Positions 25,756 to 34,536 of a DNA stretch of 64,000 nucleotides are shown one piece after another (within the stretch, counting starts at the first letter, position 1; each line of letters opens with the position of its first letter). The stretch lies in NCBI GenBank assembly GCA_964400885.1, contig CAYNWH010000003.1:1-64000 (forward strand), given 5' to 3'. A model generated the notes under the pieces. That model did not search any database. It worked only from the letters and a program-made list of their open reading frames with translations, and was not told the origin of the DNA. The position numbers were made by a program, and so were the translations under genes. The stretch comes from CAYNWH01 sp964400885. GTDB lineage: Bacteria > Patescibacteriota > Patescibacteriia > CAIXNZ01.

Positions 25756-26931
25756 CTATCTGACTAATTCTTCATAAAGTCTTACTAATATTTTTGTCAC
25801 AAAGTCATGATTATAATATTTTTCTACTTTAGCTCGGCCGGCTTGGCCCATTTTTTCCCTTAATCCTTTATCTTTAAATAATTGATTGACTCTATTAGCC
25901 AAATCACCTTCTTGTTTGACCTCAAAGACAAAACCATTCATACCGTCTTCCACGACGCTCCTGACGCCAGGCAAATCAGAAGCCACCACTGGCTTTGCGC
26001 AGGCCATAGCTTCAGTTAAAGTAATGCCAAAAGCTTCAGAGCGGTCAATAGAAGGCAAAATAATAGCATCGGCTAAATTGTAATATTTTGGTAAATCCTT
26101 ATCAGAAACAGGATCAGCAAAAAGAATCTTGTCTTGCAATCCTTCCTCATCTACTTCTCCCTTATATTTTTCCTTCAAATTGCCTTCGCCAACAATTAAA
26201 AGCTTAATGCGATAAAGAGCATCCTGATCGCCTGAATAATCTAAAACGCTAAAAGAATTTATTAAAAATTCAATGCCTTTAAAATAATGGGCCTTATCCA
26301 AAGCTCCCACAAAAAGCAAAACTCTGTCAAATTCCGGGTTAATGCTGTATTTATATAAAAGTTCTTTATCTCTTTGCGAAGGGAAAAATCTGTCCAAATC
26401 AACGCCGGGTGGAATTTCTATGAACTTTTCCGGCTCTGCTTTAATTAAATCTTTGATATTGGAATGCTGGGCATAATCCATAGAATCAACTATGACTTTA
26501 TCGGCAGCTTTAATTATCCGGGGCATAATATATTTAGTATGAAATTTAAAAAATGGCTTGATAAAAATACCACCAACCACATCCATGTGATAAGTAATAA
26601 TGAATTTCATTTTTTTGCCCTTTAAAGCTTTTAAAAGCCAAAGCACTTCAGCCCCGCCAAAAAAAGGATAATGCAAATGAACAATGTCAAAATCTTTTAA
26701 CTGCCAAAAAAGCTGAGGCAAAAAAGCGCCATTGCCAACTTTTCCCCAGGTAACTAAACGTTTTATCTCAAACTCAGGCGAAGTGTATCTTCGATCTTTT
26801 TCACTGTATAAAGGCGTAAAAACAGTGACTTTATGACCCAATTTTGCCAAACCCAAAGCATGATTATAGGCAACATTGCTTATACCTCCTTTATAAGGCT
26901 TAAAACGGCAGACAACTTGTGCTACTTTCAT
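25756..26931 (-). CDS. GT4 family glycosyltransferase
   Basis: The 391-residue protein is read from ATG 26931, where MKVAQVVCRFKPYKGGISNV gives the normal family N terminus; a longer frame to 26976 adds an atypical hydrophobic lead. The C-terminal domain shows the donor site with PSIDRSEAFGITLTEAMACAKPVVASD, containing the E-x7-E motif. It transfers a nucleotide-activated sugar, likely during surface glycan assembly, judged by neighbouring GT2, GT4 and UXS-like genes. Confidence 0.9.
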   Translation of the reverse strand: MKVAQVVCRFKPYKGGISNVAYNHALGLAKLGHKVTVFTPLYSEKDRRYTSPEFEIKRLVTWGKVGNGAFLPQLFWQLKDFDIVHLHYPFFGGAEVLWLLKALKGKKMKFIITYHMDVVGGIFIKPFFKFHTKYIMPRIIKAADKVIVDSMDYAQHSNIKDLIKAEPEKFIEIPPGVDLDRFFPSQRDKELLYKYSINPEFDRVLLFVGALDKAHYFKGIEFLINSFSVLDYSGDQDALYRIKLLIVGEGNLKEKYKGEVDEEGLQDKILFADPVSDKDLPKYYNLADAIILPSIDRSEAFGITLTEAMACAKPVVASDLPGVRSVVEDGMNGFVFEVKQEGDLANRVNQLFKDKGLREKMGQAGRAKVEKYYNHDFVTKILVRLYEELVR

Positions 26932-27017
26932 AAGTTTGAATGTTATAAAGTCCATAAAGTAAAAAACAGACAACAATCTTTATAAACTTTTTACTTTATA
27001 ACTTTTTACTTAATATA

Positions 27018-28064
27018 CTACCAAATTAGCAAAATTTTAATGATTTGCCAATATGCATTAAATATAGGATTAGCAATATTTTTTAGGATAAAATTATCAA
27101 TTTCCTGAAACTCTATTTTACCAGTAAAAATTTTAGCAATCTTCCTATCTTTGGCTTGCCTATAATTCTTTTTTTCTTTTCTATGCTTAAATATTTTCAG
27201 CCAGCTTTTAGGCTTTAAAAAATAAGCATAAACTTTGAGTTTTTCCAGCCAAAAGCCTGATTTTAAGGAAAATAAAAACAAACCGAATTCCATCAGTAAG
27301 CAAGCCGGCGTAATTAAAATTATAGTGCCCCATTTATAATTTTCCAAAAGACAAATAAACCGATTGCGCTCCATAAAATAATACTTCTTTATGCTTTTTG
27401 AAAATACATATTTATGATAAATAACTGCATCGGGCACAACTAAAATCTTGTAACCCGCCATTCTCATACGCCAGCCTAAATCCAAATCTTCATGGTACAT
27501 AAAAAAATCAGGATCAAAAAGACCGATTTTTTTCAAAACTTCACTCTTAATTAAAACCGCAGCGCCTGAAGCATAAGCAATTTCTTTTGGTTCTAAATCA
27601 CCTGTAAATTTTTGATAACCGCCGCTGGAAAAGCCAAAGCCTAAATAATGAATTGAATTGCCCAGGGAATTAACTTTATCTTTTTCAGGATAAAGCATTA
27701 AACGCGGCTGAACTGCGGCAATTTTGGCATCTTTTGCTGCAACCTCAACCAATTTAGACAAAAAATCCGGTTCTGAAATGGTGTCTTGGTTTATTAAACA
27801 AACATAATCAAAATTTTCAGCTAAAGCTTTGCGCATAACAATATTATTCCCTTCGGCAAAACCTAAATTTTCCTTGCTTTCAATAACTTCAACTCCGGGA
27901 AAATTATGTTTAACAAATAGCAAAGAACCATCAGTTGAAGCATTATCAACTAAAAATATTTTATATTCACTTTTGGGATAATCTAAATTAAACAAACTAG
28001 CCAAACAATCAGCTAAATATTCTCGGCCGTTATAATTAACAATGATTATTGCAACTTTTTTCAT
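27018..28064 (-). CDS. GT2 family glycosyltransferase, rhamnosyltransferase-like
   Basis: The 348-residue protein starts VAIIIVNYNGREYLADCL and has LVDNASTDGS and LINQDTI (DXD-like), then FMYHEDLDLGWRMRMAGY with the ED catalytic pair. This combination is typical of WbbL-type rhamnosyltransferases that use dTDP-rhamnose, made by the rml genes in this window. Two hydrophobic stretches near residue 240-270 may associate it with the membrane. Confidence 0.87.
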   Translation of the reverse strand: MKKVAIIIVNYNGREYLADCLASLFNLDYPKSEYKIFLVDNASTDGSLLFVKHNFPGVEVIESKENLGFAEGNNIVMRKALAENFDYVCLINQDTISEPDFLSKLVEVAAKDAKIAAVQPRLMLYPEKDKVNSLGNSIHYLGFGFSSGGYQKFTGDLEPKEIAYASGAAVLIKSEVLKKIGLFDPDFFMYHEDLDLGWRMRMAGYKILVVPDAVIYHKYVFSKSIKKYYFMERNRFICLLENYKWGTIILITPACLLMEFGLFLFSLKSGFWLEKLKVYAYFLKPKSWLKIFKHRKEKKNYRQAKDRKIAKIFTGKIEFQEIDNFILKNIANPIFNAYWQIIKILLIW

Positions 28065-28076
28065 AATTTTATAAAA

Positions 28077-28103
28077 GGATAGAGTAAATCCGCTACTCTA
28101 CCC
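28077..28103. repeat. REP-like hairpin between GT2 and UXS-like genes
   Basis: GGATAGAGTA (28077-28086) pairs with TACTCTACCC (28094-28103) around AATCCGC. On the minus strand it begins GGGTAG and is followed by a T-run, so it may also act as a terminator. Confidence 0.55.
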
Positions 28104-28136
28104 TTTAAAACTAAACTTAAATCTTAAATCTTAAAT

Positions 28137-29165
28137 CTAATCACTTATATCTTTGACCTCATCCCAATTAATCATTACTTTATTGGCTTTAGCATATTCT
28201 ACTGTTAACTCTAAACCTTTATTTAAAGTAACGATTGGGAACCATTCTATTCTTTCCTTGGCTCTACTAATATCTGGCATACCTAAACGCGACATAAAAA
28301 GTAGAGGATCAGCATAACGTATTTCAGATTTTGATTTGGTCATTTTAATTATTTGCTGAGCAATATCTGCAATTTTATGTTCTTGTGGGCTGCCAATATT
28401 AAAAGGTCCGCTTTCTGCTGAAGCCATCATTTTCAAGCTGGCATCAATCACATCGCTTACATAGCATAAAGTCGTAGTAAAAGTGCTATCGCCATAAATA
28501 ACTAAGGGCTGGTTATCTAATGCCGCTACGATAAAATCAGGCAGCATATGGCCAACAAATAAAGGCATGCGCGGGCCATAAACAGTAAAAATCCTCAAGA
28601 TTTTAGCATCAAGATTATAAAACTGACGATAAGTAGAAACTAAAGTTTCAGCAAATCTTTTGCCTTCATCATAACAAGCCCTGGGAGTCAGCGGATCGCT
28701 AGCATAATAAATATGTTCTTTCATAGTCGACGCCTTATCATTGCGAGGCCCATAAACGACTGAGGAAGAATAATGCAATAATTTAGCCTTGTACTTAACT
28801 GCCAGATCAAGAGCCCTGATCACGCCCAAGCTATTTGTGTGAGCTGTGATAACAGCATTTTTTTGAAAATCCTTAGGTGCGGTTGGGCAGGCCAAATCAT
28901 AGATCTCCTGAATGCCTTGAAATTTGATTTGGAAACGTTCCAGTTCTGGATATTTATCCAGGCTGATTAAATTATTAACATCATCATTAATAAAAATAAA
29001 ATTTTCATTTTGCAATAAATGGTCAATATTTTCCTGTTGCCCAGAAATGAAATTATCAAAGCAAATAACATTATTATCTGCTATTAATTTATCGCAAAGA
29101 TGCGACCCAATAAAACCCGCTCCCCCTAAAACTAAAATGTTACTTCTCTTAAAAATTTCAGCCAT
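28137..29165 (-). CDS. UDP-glucuronate decarboxylase-like NAD-dependent epimerase/dehydratase
   Basis: The 342-residue extended short-chain dehydrogenase has GGAGFIGSHL for NAD binding, YDLACPTAPKDFQ and LTPRACYDEGKRFAETL, both hallmarks of UXS (UDP-xylose synthase), with catalytic Tyr/Lys in YDEGK. UXS decarboxylates UDP-glucuronate to UDP-xylose. A substitution of the usual ASP(P) by PTAP suggests some divergence, so another NDP-sugar is possible. It belongs to the surface-glycan run. Confidence 0.85.
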   Translation of the reverse strand: MAEIFKRSNILVLGGAGFIGSHLCDKLIADNNVICFDNFISGQQENIDHLLQNENFIFINDDVNNLISLDKYPELERFQIKFQGIQEIYDLACPTAPKDFQKNAVITAHTNSLGVIRALDLAVKYKAKLLHYSSSVVYGPRNDKASTMKEHIYYASDPLTPRACYDEGKRFAETLVSTYRQFYNLDAKILRIFTVYGPRMPLFVGHMLPDFIVAALDNQPLVIYGDSTFTTTLCYVSDVIDASLKMMASAESGPFNIGSPQEHKIADIAQQIIKMTKSKSEIRYADPLLFMSRLGMPDISRAKERIEWFPIVTLNKGLELTVEYAKANKVMINWDEVKDISD

Positions 29166-29270
29166 ATTATTGTATTTATTAGTAATTAGTAATTAGTAAT
29201 TGGTAATTAGTGATTGATATAATTATTCTTATTCTAGCAAATTTAATTAAAAAAATAAAGCCCTTATTAT

Positions 29271-29717
29271 TTAAATTTCAGCCTTGGGGATTTGAGATTT
29301 AACTTCTACATTTCTAAAGGTCCAATGCCGATTAACGAAAAAGTTCCATGACAATCCGATAATAATGGCTATTATTTTAGCTAATAAATCAAAAACTGCC
29401 AAATAAGTCACTAAAACAAATAAAATAGAGTTGTTAAGAAAAAAATACACCACATTAACAGCAGCAAATTTCAAATATTGTGTTTTTAAACGCTTATCTT
29501 TATTTTGAAATGTCCAATATTTGTTGGCAAAAAAGCTAAAAGTCATGGCTACAGAAATAGAAATTATATTAGCGTAAAGAAAATACAAACCAATTGACCG
29601 ACTAAAAAATAAATAAATTGAATAATCAATAATTGTATTTAATAAGCCAATCAGACAAAATTTAATAAATTGCCGACAAATCTCCTTCTGGACTAATTTA
29701 TTTACGAATTTAATCAT
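29271..29717 (-). CDS. GtrA family membrane protein
   Basis: The 148-residue protein has four membrane helices. FIKFCLIGLLNTIIDYSIYL in helix 1 and FFANKYWTFQN after helix 2, repeated as FFVNRHWTFRN after helix 4, are classical GtrA motifs. GtrA proteins flip or carry polyprenyl-phosphate-linked sugars across the membrane. It fits with the GT-C enzymes at 19-23 kb. Confidence 0.92.
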   Translation of the reverse strand: MIKFVNKLVQKEICRQFIKFCLIGLLNTIIDYSIYLFFSRSIGLYFLYANIISISVAMTFSFFANKYWTFQNKDKRLKTQYLKFAAVNVVYFFLNNSILFVLVTYLAVFDLLAKIIAIIIGLSWNFFVNRHWTFRNVEVKSQIPKAEI

Positions 29718-29757
29718 TAAAAATTGATTTAAAATTATAAATTATAAATTGAAAATT

Positions 29758-31332
29758 TTATAATAAGCCCTTATCAATATCAATGGAAATAACCTGATTT
29801 TTTATTACAAAGGGATCATAAGCAGAAGCATCAGTAATTGGCTCGCCTATTTTATAATTAATAAAAAAAGCATCAGAAACATCTACCACTGAAGCAGCCC
29901 ATTTTTCGCTATAAAGCAAACGAGCTAAATCTTCAGTCTCTACCCATCTTAAAACCCCGCCTTGATCAACAGCATAAACCTTAGGATCGCTAGCAATTTT
30001 AACTAATCTCGTGCCTGGCCTGATTGTCACATTGCCGCCAATAGGAATATCAGCTAATTCCATATCTGATATCTGTTTCACACTTTTAAAATCATCATAC
30101 CAGGTAAAAAAAGTACTTTCGTCCGGAAAAACATAACGTTGGCCATTGACTGCCTGATAATAAACAGATTTACCAGACCCCTTAATTAAACCGCTATTGC
30201 CACTTGTTAATTTAAGGGCTTGAAAAATTTTCACAGGATCAATTAAGCCTTTGCCTAACTTGCCGGCATAAGCAGGATTTAACTGATCTATATTGTCAGT
30301 ATTATTTAAAATAGCATCTCTGATCTCGCGGTTAGTCAAAGTAGGTTTAAAAGACTTGATTAAAGCTGCCAAGCCAGAAACTACTGGCGCAGCCAAAGAA
30401 GTGCCAGAATAAAGACCGCCATAATAATCATGAAAAACACTGATTTGCGGATCATGGATAATAGTGCCAAAAAAATCCTGGCCAGGAGCAATCACATCGA
30501 CACAGCTGGAACCATAATTAGAAAAATTAGCCAATTTATCATTTGGATCACTGGCGCCTACGCCAATAACAATATTTTCGCCATTAGTGCCTTGATGGCA
30601 GACAGGATACTCTTTATTAATATCAAGATTATAAACATGTCCCTGAAAATCCTCATTACCAGCAGCAGCCACTATCACAATACCGGCATTAAAAGCATTT
30701 TCCAAAGCTCTGCCTAATGCCGGATCATAAGAATCACCCACAAAACTTAAATTAATAATATCTGCCCCATTATGAATAGCGTAATTAATAGCGGCAATCA
30801 CATCCTGGGTATTGCCAGCTCCATTTTGGTCTAAAACCCGTAAAGGCATAATTTTTGTCTGCCAGCCCATGCCCGTAATGCCCAGGCTATTATTACCAAT
30901 AGCCGCAGCCACGCCAGAAATAAAAGTGCCATGCAAAATAGCTTCTTCCAAACAGGTTTGCCGCGCCAGACAATTTTCATCATATTTAGGCGAAGGATCA
31001 TTCGTACCCGTTAAAAAATCCCAGCCATTAAGGTCGTCCACATAGCCATTATGGTCATTATCAATATTATCGCCTAAAATTTCTTTTTGATTGACCCAGA
31101 TATTATTATGCAAATCAGGATGAGAAATATCCACGCCAGAATCAATGACCGCAATAATTACGCTATTTTTGCCGCTCTCTTGAGCCCAAACTTGGGGCAT
31201 GTTTAATTTATCCAAATACCATTGTTTGTTGTAATAAGGATCGTTAGGCGTTAATTCCTGGGCATAAGCAAAATTAGCCAATCCCAGTAGGCTAAAAATT
31301 AAAAAAATAATTAAAATTTTATTCTTCCTCAT
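29758..31332 (-). CDS. Secreted subtilisin-like protease with C-terminal surface module
   Basis: The 524-residue protein has a signal peptide (~1-24, cleaved after AYA). Its S8 domain (~55-375) has an intact triad: Asp 64 (AVIDSGVD), His 134 (HGTFISG) and Ser 312 (GTSLAAP), with oxyanion Asn 226. Residues ~381-507 form a two-repeat module (GLIKGSGKSVYYQAVNGQRY…DPKVYAVDQGGVLRW) shared with the proteins at 32108 and 35845. There is no obvious pro-domain; ~30 residues separate the signal from the domain. It probably matures or degrades surface proteins. Its ATG is four bases after a RAYT stop codon. Confidence 0.92.
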   Translation of the reverse strand: MRKNKILIIFLIFSLLGLANFAYAQELTPNDPYYNKQWYLDKLNMPQVWAQESGKNSVIIAVIDSGVDISHPDLHNNIWVNQKEILGDNIDNDHNGYVDDLNGWDFLTGTNDPSPKYDENCLARQTCLEEAILHGTFISGVAAAIGNNSLGITGMGWQTKIMPLRVLDQNGAGNTQDVIAAINYAIHNGADIINLSFVGDSYDPALGRALENAFNAGIVIVAAAGNEDFQGHVYNLDINKEYPVCHQGTNGENIVIGVGASDPNDKLANFSNYGSSCVDVIAPGQDFFGTIIHDPQISVFHDYYGGLYSGTSLAAPVVSGLAALIKSFKPTLTNREIRDAILNNTDNIDQLNPAYAGKLGKGLIDPVKIFQALKLTSGNSGLIKGSGKSVYYQAVNGQRYVFPDESTFFTWYDDFKSVKQISDMELADIPIGGNVTIRPGTRLVKIASDPKVYAVDQGGVLRWVETEDLARLLYSEKWAASVVDVSDAFFINYKIGEPITDASAYDPFVIKNQVISIDIDKGLL

Positions 31333-31336
31333 ATTT

Positions 31337-31930
31337 TCAAAACTCTAAATAATCTATTTTAAATATTGAATGGTCATTAAGCTCGTAATTGCGCAAAGAA
31401 CAATATTTATATCGGGCTATATTTTGGGTCAGCTTATGCTTAATCGGATTTTTATGGATATAATCAAGCTTTTCCCAGAATTTTTTAGCCGTGTAAATAT
31501 TAAAATCGTAAAATCCGGGTTGCCAAATTTTCAAACAATCACGCGTTGAAATATATTTTCCCTCTTTCTTTCGGGTAGGCAGGGCTTTTATGCCCTGGCG
31601 CAGATTATGGCCCGCCGAAGCATAAAAGCTTCGGCTACCCAATTGGGAAAATATATATTTGGAAATTAATTGGGCTGACCTTCCTTTTATTCCGTGCATC
31701 ACTTTGGAAATCGTCAATTTTGGAAACTTTGCCATATCAAACCTTATCAATTGATGCACATGATCATATAAAATCACATAACCGTATATTTTTAAATCAT
31801 ATTTTTGCCGATAAAATTCGCAATTTTTCAAAAATAACTCACAACATTTCTCATCTTTAAAAATCGGCCGGTTTTGAAATGTTTTAAACGTCACAAAATG
31901 AATATCGCCCGGCTGGTTAAATCTGCGCAT
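31337..31930 (-). CDS. REP-associated tyrosine transposase (RAYT), copy 1
   Basis: The 197-residue protein is a Y1 HUH transposase of the RAYT (IS200-like TnpA_REP) group. It begins MRRFNQPGDIHFVTF, has the HUH motif in YVILYDHVHQLIRF, and the catalytic Tyr in LDYIHKNPIKH, aligning with the active Tyr of E. coli RAYT. ATG 31930 is chosen because upstream codons read through a REP. Between KGRSAQLISKYIF and IWQPGFYDFNIY there is an extra segment encoded by a complete REP element (31573-31640). REPs also flank the 5' side. It ends four bases before the subtilase gene. RAYTs are thought to spread REPs; activity here is untested. Confidence 0.9.
   Translation of the reverse strand: MRRFNQPGDIHFVTFKTFQNRPIFKDEKCCELFLKNCEFYRQKYDLKIYGYVILYDHVHQLIRFDMAKFPKLTISKVMHGIKGRSAQLISKYIFSQLGSRSFYASAGHNLRQGIKALPTRKKEGKYISTRDCLKIWQPGFYDFNIYTAKKFWEKLDYIHKNPIKHKLTQNIARYKYCSLRNYELNDHSIFKIDYLEF
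31573..31640. repeat. REP pair inside the RAYT copy 1 gene
   Basis: The element runs GGGTAG (31573) to CTACCC (31640). Hairpin 1 has an AGGGC/GCCCT stem with loop TTTTAT; hairpin 2 is CCGAAGCATAAAAGCTTCGG (31615-31634) with loop ATAAAA. The two loops are exact complements. The element is translated as part of the transposase. Confidence 0.85.
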
Positions 31931-31961
31931 ATTTTTATTTTTATTTTGCAATATCCACGGC

Positions 31962-32073
31962 CAGATGGCTTTAATGCCCTGTCGCGAATTTACCATCTCC
32001 TCCGCAGGTAGGCAGGGCTTTTATGCCCTGCCGTAACCGATTTTCTACCGAAGCATAAAAGCTTCGACTATCC
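31962..32073. repeat. REP elements upstream of RAYT copy 1
   Basis: A degenerate unit at 31962-31981 (CAGATGGCTTTAATGCCCTG) is followed by a full pair at 32007-32073 that starts GGTAG, repeats the TTTTAT- and ATAAAA-looped hairpins, and ends CTATCC. Confidence 0.8.
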
Positions 32074-32107
32074 GTGGGGGAATATATATTTTAAAATTAA
32101 TTGACTA

Positions 32108-33871
32108 TTAACTAGTCGGCTGTATTTTGCCTTCCAAATTCTTATCTTGATTAATAGTTTGAGAATTGCCTTGTTCTGCTGTCGGATTATAATCGCTTAA
32201 CTGAGTAATTGGACTGCTCACAATATAATTAACAAAAAAGGTATCTGGCACATCCTGAATTAAAGCCTCCCAATTTTTGCCATAAAGTCCTTGGGCAATT
32301 TCTGCTGTTTGCAACCAATGCAAAACCCCGCCCTGGCTTACCGCGTAAACTTTAGGGTCAGTGGTAATTTTAACTAATTTCACGCCTGGCCGATAAGTCA
32401 CATTGCCGGCAATGGCAATTGAAGCCAAAGCTTCATCACTAATAGTTTTCACCTGCGAAAAATCAGCATACCAGCTTCCATAAACTTTTTCATTGGGAAA
32501 AACATAACGTTGGCCATCAGAGCCATAATAATAAACTGCTAGTCCAGAACCCTTAATCAGATCACCAAAATTAATGCTGCTTGATAATTTATTATCAATC
32601 ACATTTATTGAAAAAATTGTTAAAATCAAGCCTTCCAAGCTAACTTCAACATTTTTAACGCCTACTTTAGTTGAACGAACTTCGCAGATTAACTGACCAT
32701 TAACATCGGTCTGATTGCCTGACATGGTAATAATCGTATTAGCGCCAACACAAGCCACAGCGCGGTTGGGCAATGGCTGATTTTCAATATCTTTAAGACT
32801 AATAGTGATTTTCGCCGGATCAAGTCCTGTATTTAATATAGTATCTTTATTAATAGTAAATTGTGAATTTTCTGTCGCCAATGTTTGTTTTTTTACACTA
32901 ATTTTAACAGGCTCACTTTCACCCAGATTGCCTAAATTATCATAAGCCTTAACCTGAAGCGTATAATCACCGTCAGCAATATTTTGCCAATAATATTGCC
33001 AGATATAAGTCTGGCTATCATAATCAGTAATATTAAAAGTCTGGTCATTAATCATGATTTGGAAAATAGTAAAATCATGGCCACCCTGATCACGCGCCAA
33101 GCCTTCAATTGTAAAATGATCATCATTGATCAGCTCGCCATCATGCAAATTAGTAACTACTATTTTAGCGCCAAAATTATCCACGCCAGAAGTGCTAAAA
33201 ACCTGCATATTAATATTCGTCAAAGGCGAGTCAGTCGGGCCATTATTGCCTGAGGCCATAAAAATACCCAAATCCCCCACTTGAAAAAGCCCATCTTGAT
33301 TTTTATCCAGCAAAGCTGGAAACTGCATTTGGATAGTTTCTGTTTTCTGCACCAGGCTATAAGTCTCCACTGTCACAAAAAAACGCAAATTATCACTAAT
33401 GTCTATGTTTAAATTATCCAAATACCAAGTCTCAGCTCCTGATGAATAATTCAAATTGCCTAGTTCCTGATCAACACCCATCCCCTGAAACCCTGGTTCT
33501 CCCCGATCTAACCAAAGCTTAAGATATTTGATCTGCCTTAAATAATCAGCTCCGCCTAAATTTTTCAAGGCAATAGCATTAACTTCATCTGCTTTAGTCA
33601 CTATTAAACTAAAATCCATGACCAAATTATCAAAAGTAGCAGGATAAAAAGTCACATAAGGCGCTTGCCAGTTAATTAAAGCATTGGTTCCAAAAGCCAA
33701 AGCCGGAGGGGCGAGCAAGGCCAAGATGGATAAAATAATCAACCCCCGCTTAAATCTCCCCCTAATCTTAGGCGGAGATTTAAGGGGTATCAAATCTCGC
33801 CTCTCCGGTTGAGATTTGAGGGGCACCCGCTCTCGCCCCTCCTGGATAAATTTTAAATTAAATAATCTCAT
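32108..33871 (-). CDS. Secreted surface protein with Ig-like region and shared C-terminal module
   Basis: The 587-residue protein has an unusual N terminus: ~40 basic residues encoded by palindromic repeats, then a signal-like hydrophobic segment GLIILSILALLAPPALAFG (~43-61). The middle includes EF-hand-like DKNQDGLFQVGDLG (~190-205) and Ig-like beta segments (~240-420) with DYTLQVKAYDNLGNLGE. Residues ~436-563 are the two-repeat module shared with the subtilase and the S-layer protein. The true start may be the GTG within the repeat or a lost start further in. It lies 13 bases downstream of RAYT copy 2. Role unknown; a surface location is likely. Confidence 0.78.
   Translation of the reverse strand: MRLFNLKFIQEGRERVPLKSQPERRDLIPLKSPPKIRGRFKRGLIILSILALLAPPALAFGTNALINWQAPYVTFYPATFDNLVMDFSLIVTKADEVNAIALKNLGGADYLRQIKYLKLWLDRGEPGFQGMGVDQELGNLNYSSGAETWYLDNLNIDISDNLRFFVTVETYSLVQKTETIQMQFPALLDKNQDGLFQVGDLGIFMASGNNGPTDSPLTNINMQVFSTSGVDNFGAKIVVTNLHDGELINDDHFTIEGLARDQGGHDFTIFQIMINDQTFNITDYDSQTYIWQYYWQNIADGDYTLQVKAYDNLGNLGESEPVKISVKKQTLATENSQFTINKDTILNTGLDPAKITISLKDIENQPLPNRAVACVGANTIITMSGNQTDVNGQLICEVRSTKVGVKNVEVSLEGLILTIFSINVIDNKLSSSINFGDLIKGSGLAVYYYGSDGQRYVFPNEKVYGSWYADFSQVKTISDEALASIAIAGNVTYRPGVKLVKITTDPKVYAVSQGGVLHWLQTAEIAQGLYGKNWEALIQDVPDTFFVNYIVSSPITQLSDYNPTAEQGNSQTINQDKNLEGKIQPTS
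33743..33845. repeat. Palindromic repeats inside the N-terminal coding part of the surface protein
   Basis: Three nested inverted repeats are visible: AAATCTCCCCC with GGCGGAGATTT, CAAATCTC with GAGATTTG, and AGGGGC with GCCCCT. Related hairpins occur at 35396-35423 and 39549-39585. Confidence 0.75.
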
Positions 33872-33884
33872 AATTTTAAACTTT

Positions 33885-34490
33885 TTAATCTTCTCGATAA
33901 TCTATTTTAAAGATTGAATGATCATTAAGCTCATAATTGCGCAATGAGCAATACTTATAATTGGCGATATTATCGGTTAACTTATGCTTAATTGGATTTT
34001 TATGAATGTAATCAAGCTTTTCCCAGAATTTTTTATTGGTATAAATATTAAAATCGTAAAATCCGGGCTGCCAAATGCGAAATTTCAAACCTCGCCTATG
34101 CCCCTTTGGGATAGCATGGAGCCTCTGCTTCATGCCTCCAAGTTTCCTCTCCCTTGGGGTAGTCTGGAGCATCTGCTCCAGACGCGTCAAGAGCGGATGC
34201 TCTTGACTACCCGAACTGATGTATAAATCAATAATTCTTCGAGCACTTGCGCCCTTTATGCTTTGCATCACTTTGGAAATTGTTAACTTTTCACTTTTAA
34301 AATATATTAAACAATGAAAATGGTCGGGCAAAATTACATAGCCATAAATTTTTAAATTTAATTTATTTCCATAAAAATCCAATTCCTCCAATAAAATCGA
34401 ACAATTTTTTTTATCCTTAAAATAGGGATAATTATAATGTGTCCGGAACGTCACGAAATGAATATCACCAGGCTGATTAAATTTATGCAT
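33885..34490 (-). CDS. REP-associated tyrosine transposase (RAYT), copy 2
   Basis: The 201-residue protein parallels copy 1: MHKFNQPGDIHFVTF start, HUH motif YVILPDHFHCLIYF, catalytic Tyr in LDYIHKNPIKH, and nearly identical C-terminal ~45 residues. Between KGASARRIIDLYI and IWQPGFYDFNIY a different palindromic insert (34108-34212) encodes ~45 extra residues. The stop is 13 bases before the start of the surface-protein gene at 33871. A REP cluster (34537-34646) flanks the 5' side. The coding frame is intact, so it may be active. The pairing of a RAYT with a downstream surface gene is repeated at copy 1. Confidence 0.9.
   Translation of the reverse strand: MHKFNQPGDIHFVTFRTHYNYPYFKDKKNCSILLEELDFYGNKLNLKIYGYVILPDHFHCLIYFKSEKLTISKVMQSIKGASARRIIDLYISSGSQEHPLLTRLEQMLQTTPRERKLGGMKQRLHAIPKGHRRGLKFRIWQPGFYDFNIYTNKKFWEKLDYIHKNPIKHKLTDNIANYKYCSLRNYELNDHSIFKIDYRED
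34108..34212. repeat. REP-type palindromes inside the RAYT copy 2 gene
   Basis: A complete pair at 34157-34212 runs GGGTAG to CTACCC with hairpins TCTGGAGCATCTGCTCCAGA and GTCAAGAGC…GCTCTTGAC. A diverged unit at 34108-34155 starts GGGATAG. Stems and loops differ from the copy 1 REPs, but the layout is the same. Confidence 0.8.
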
Positions 34491-34536
34491 TTTTTTATTT
34501 TTATTTTTATATTTTAATATGTGCTCTCTTTTCTTT

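Noticed and set aside
31931..31996. Extension of RAYT copy 1 to 31996
   Set aside because: The extra residues come from a degenerate REP; ATG 31930 matches the N terminus of copy 2.
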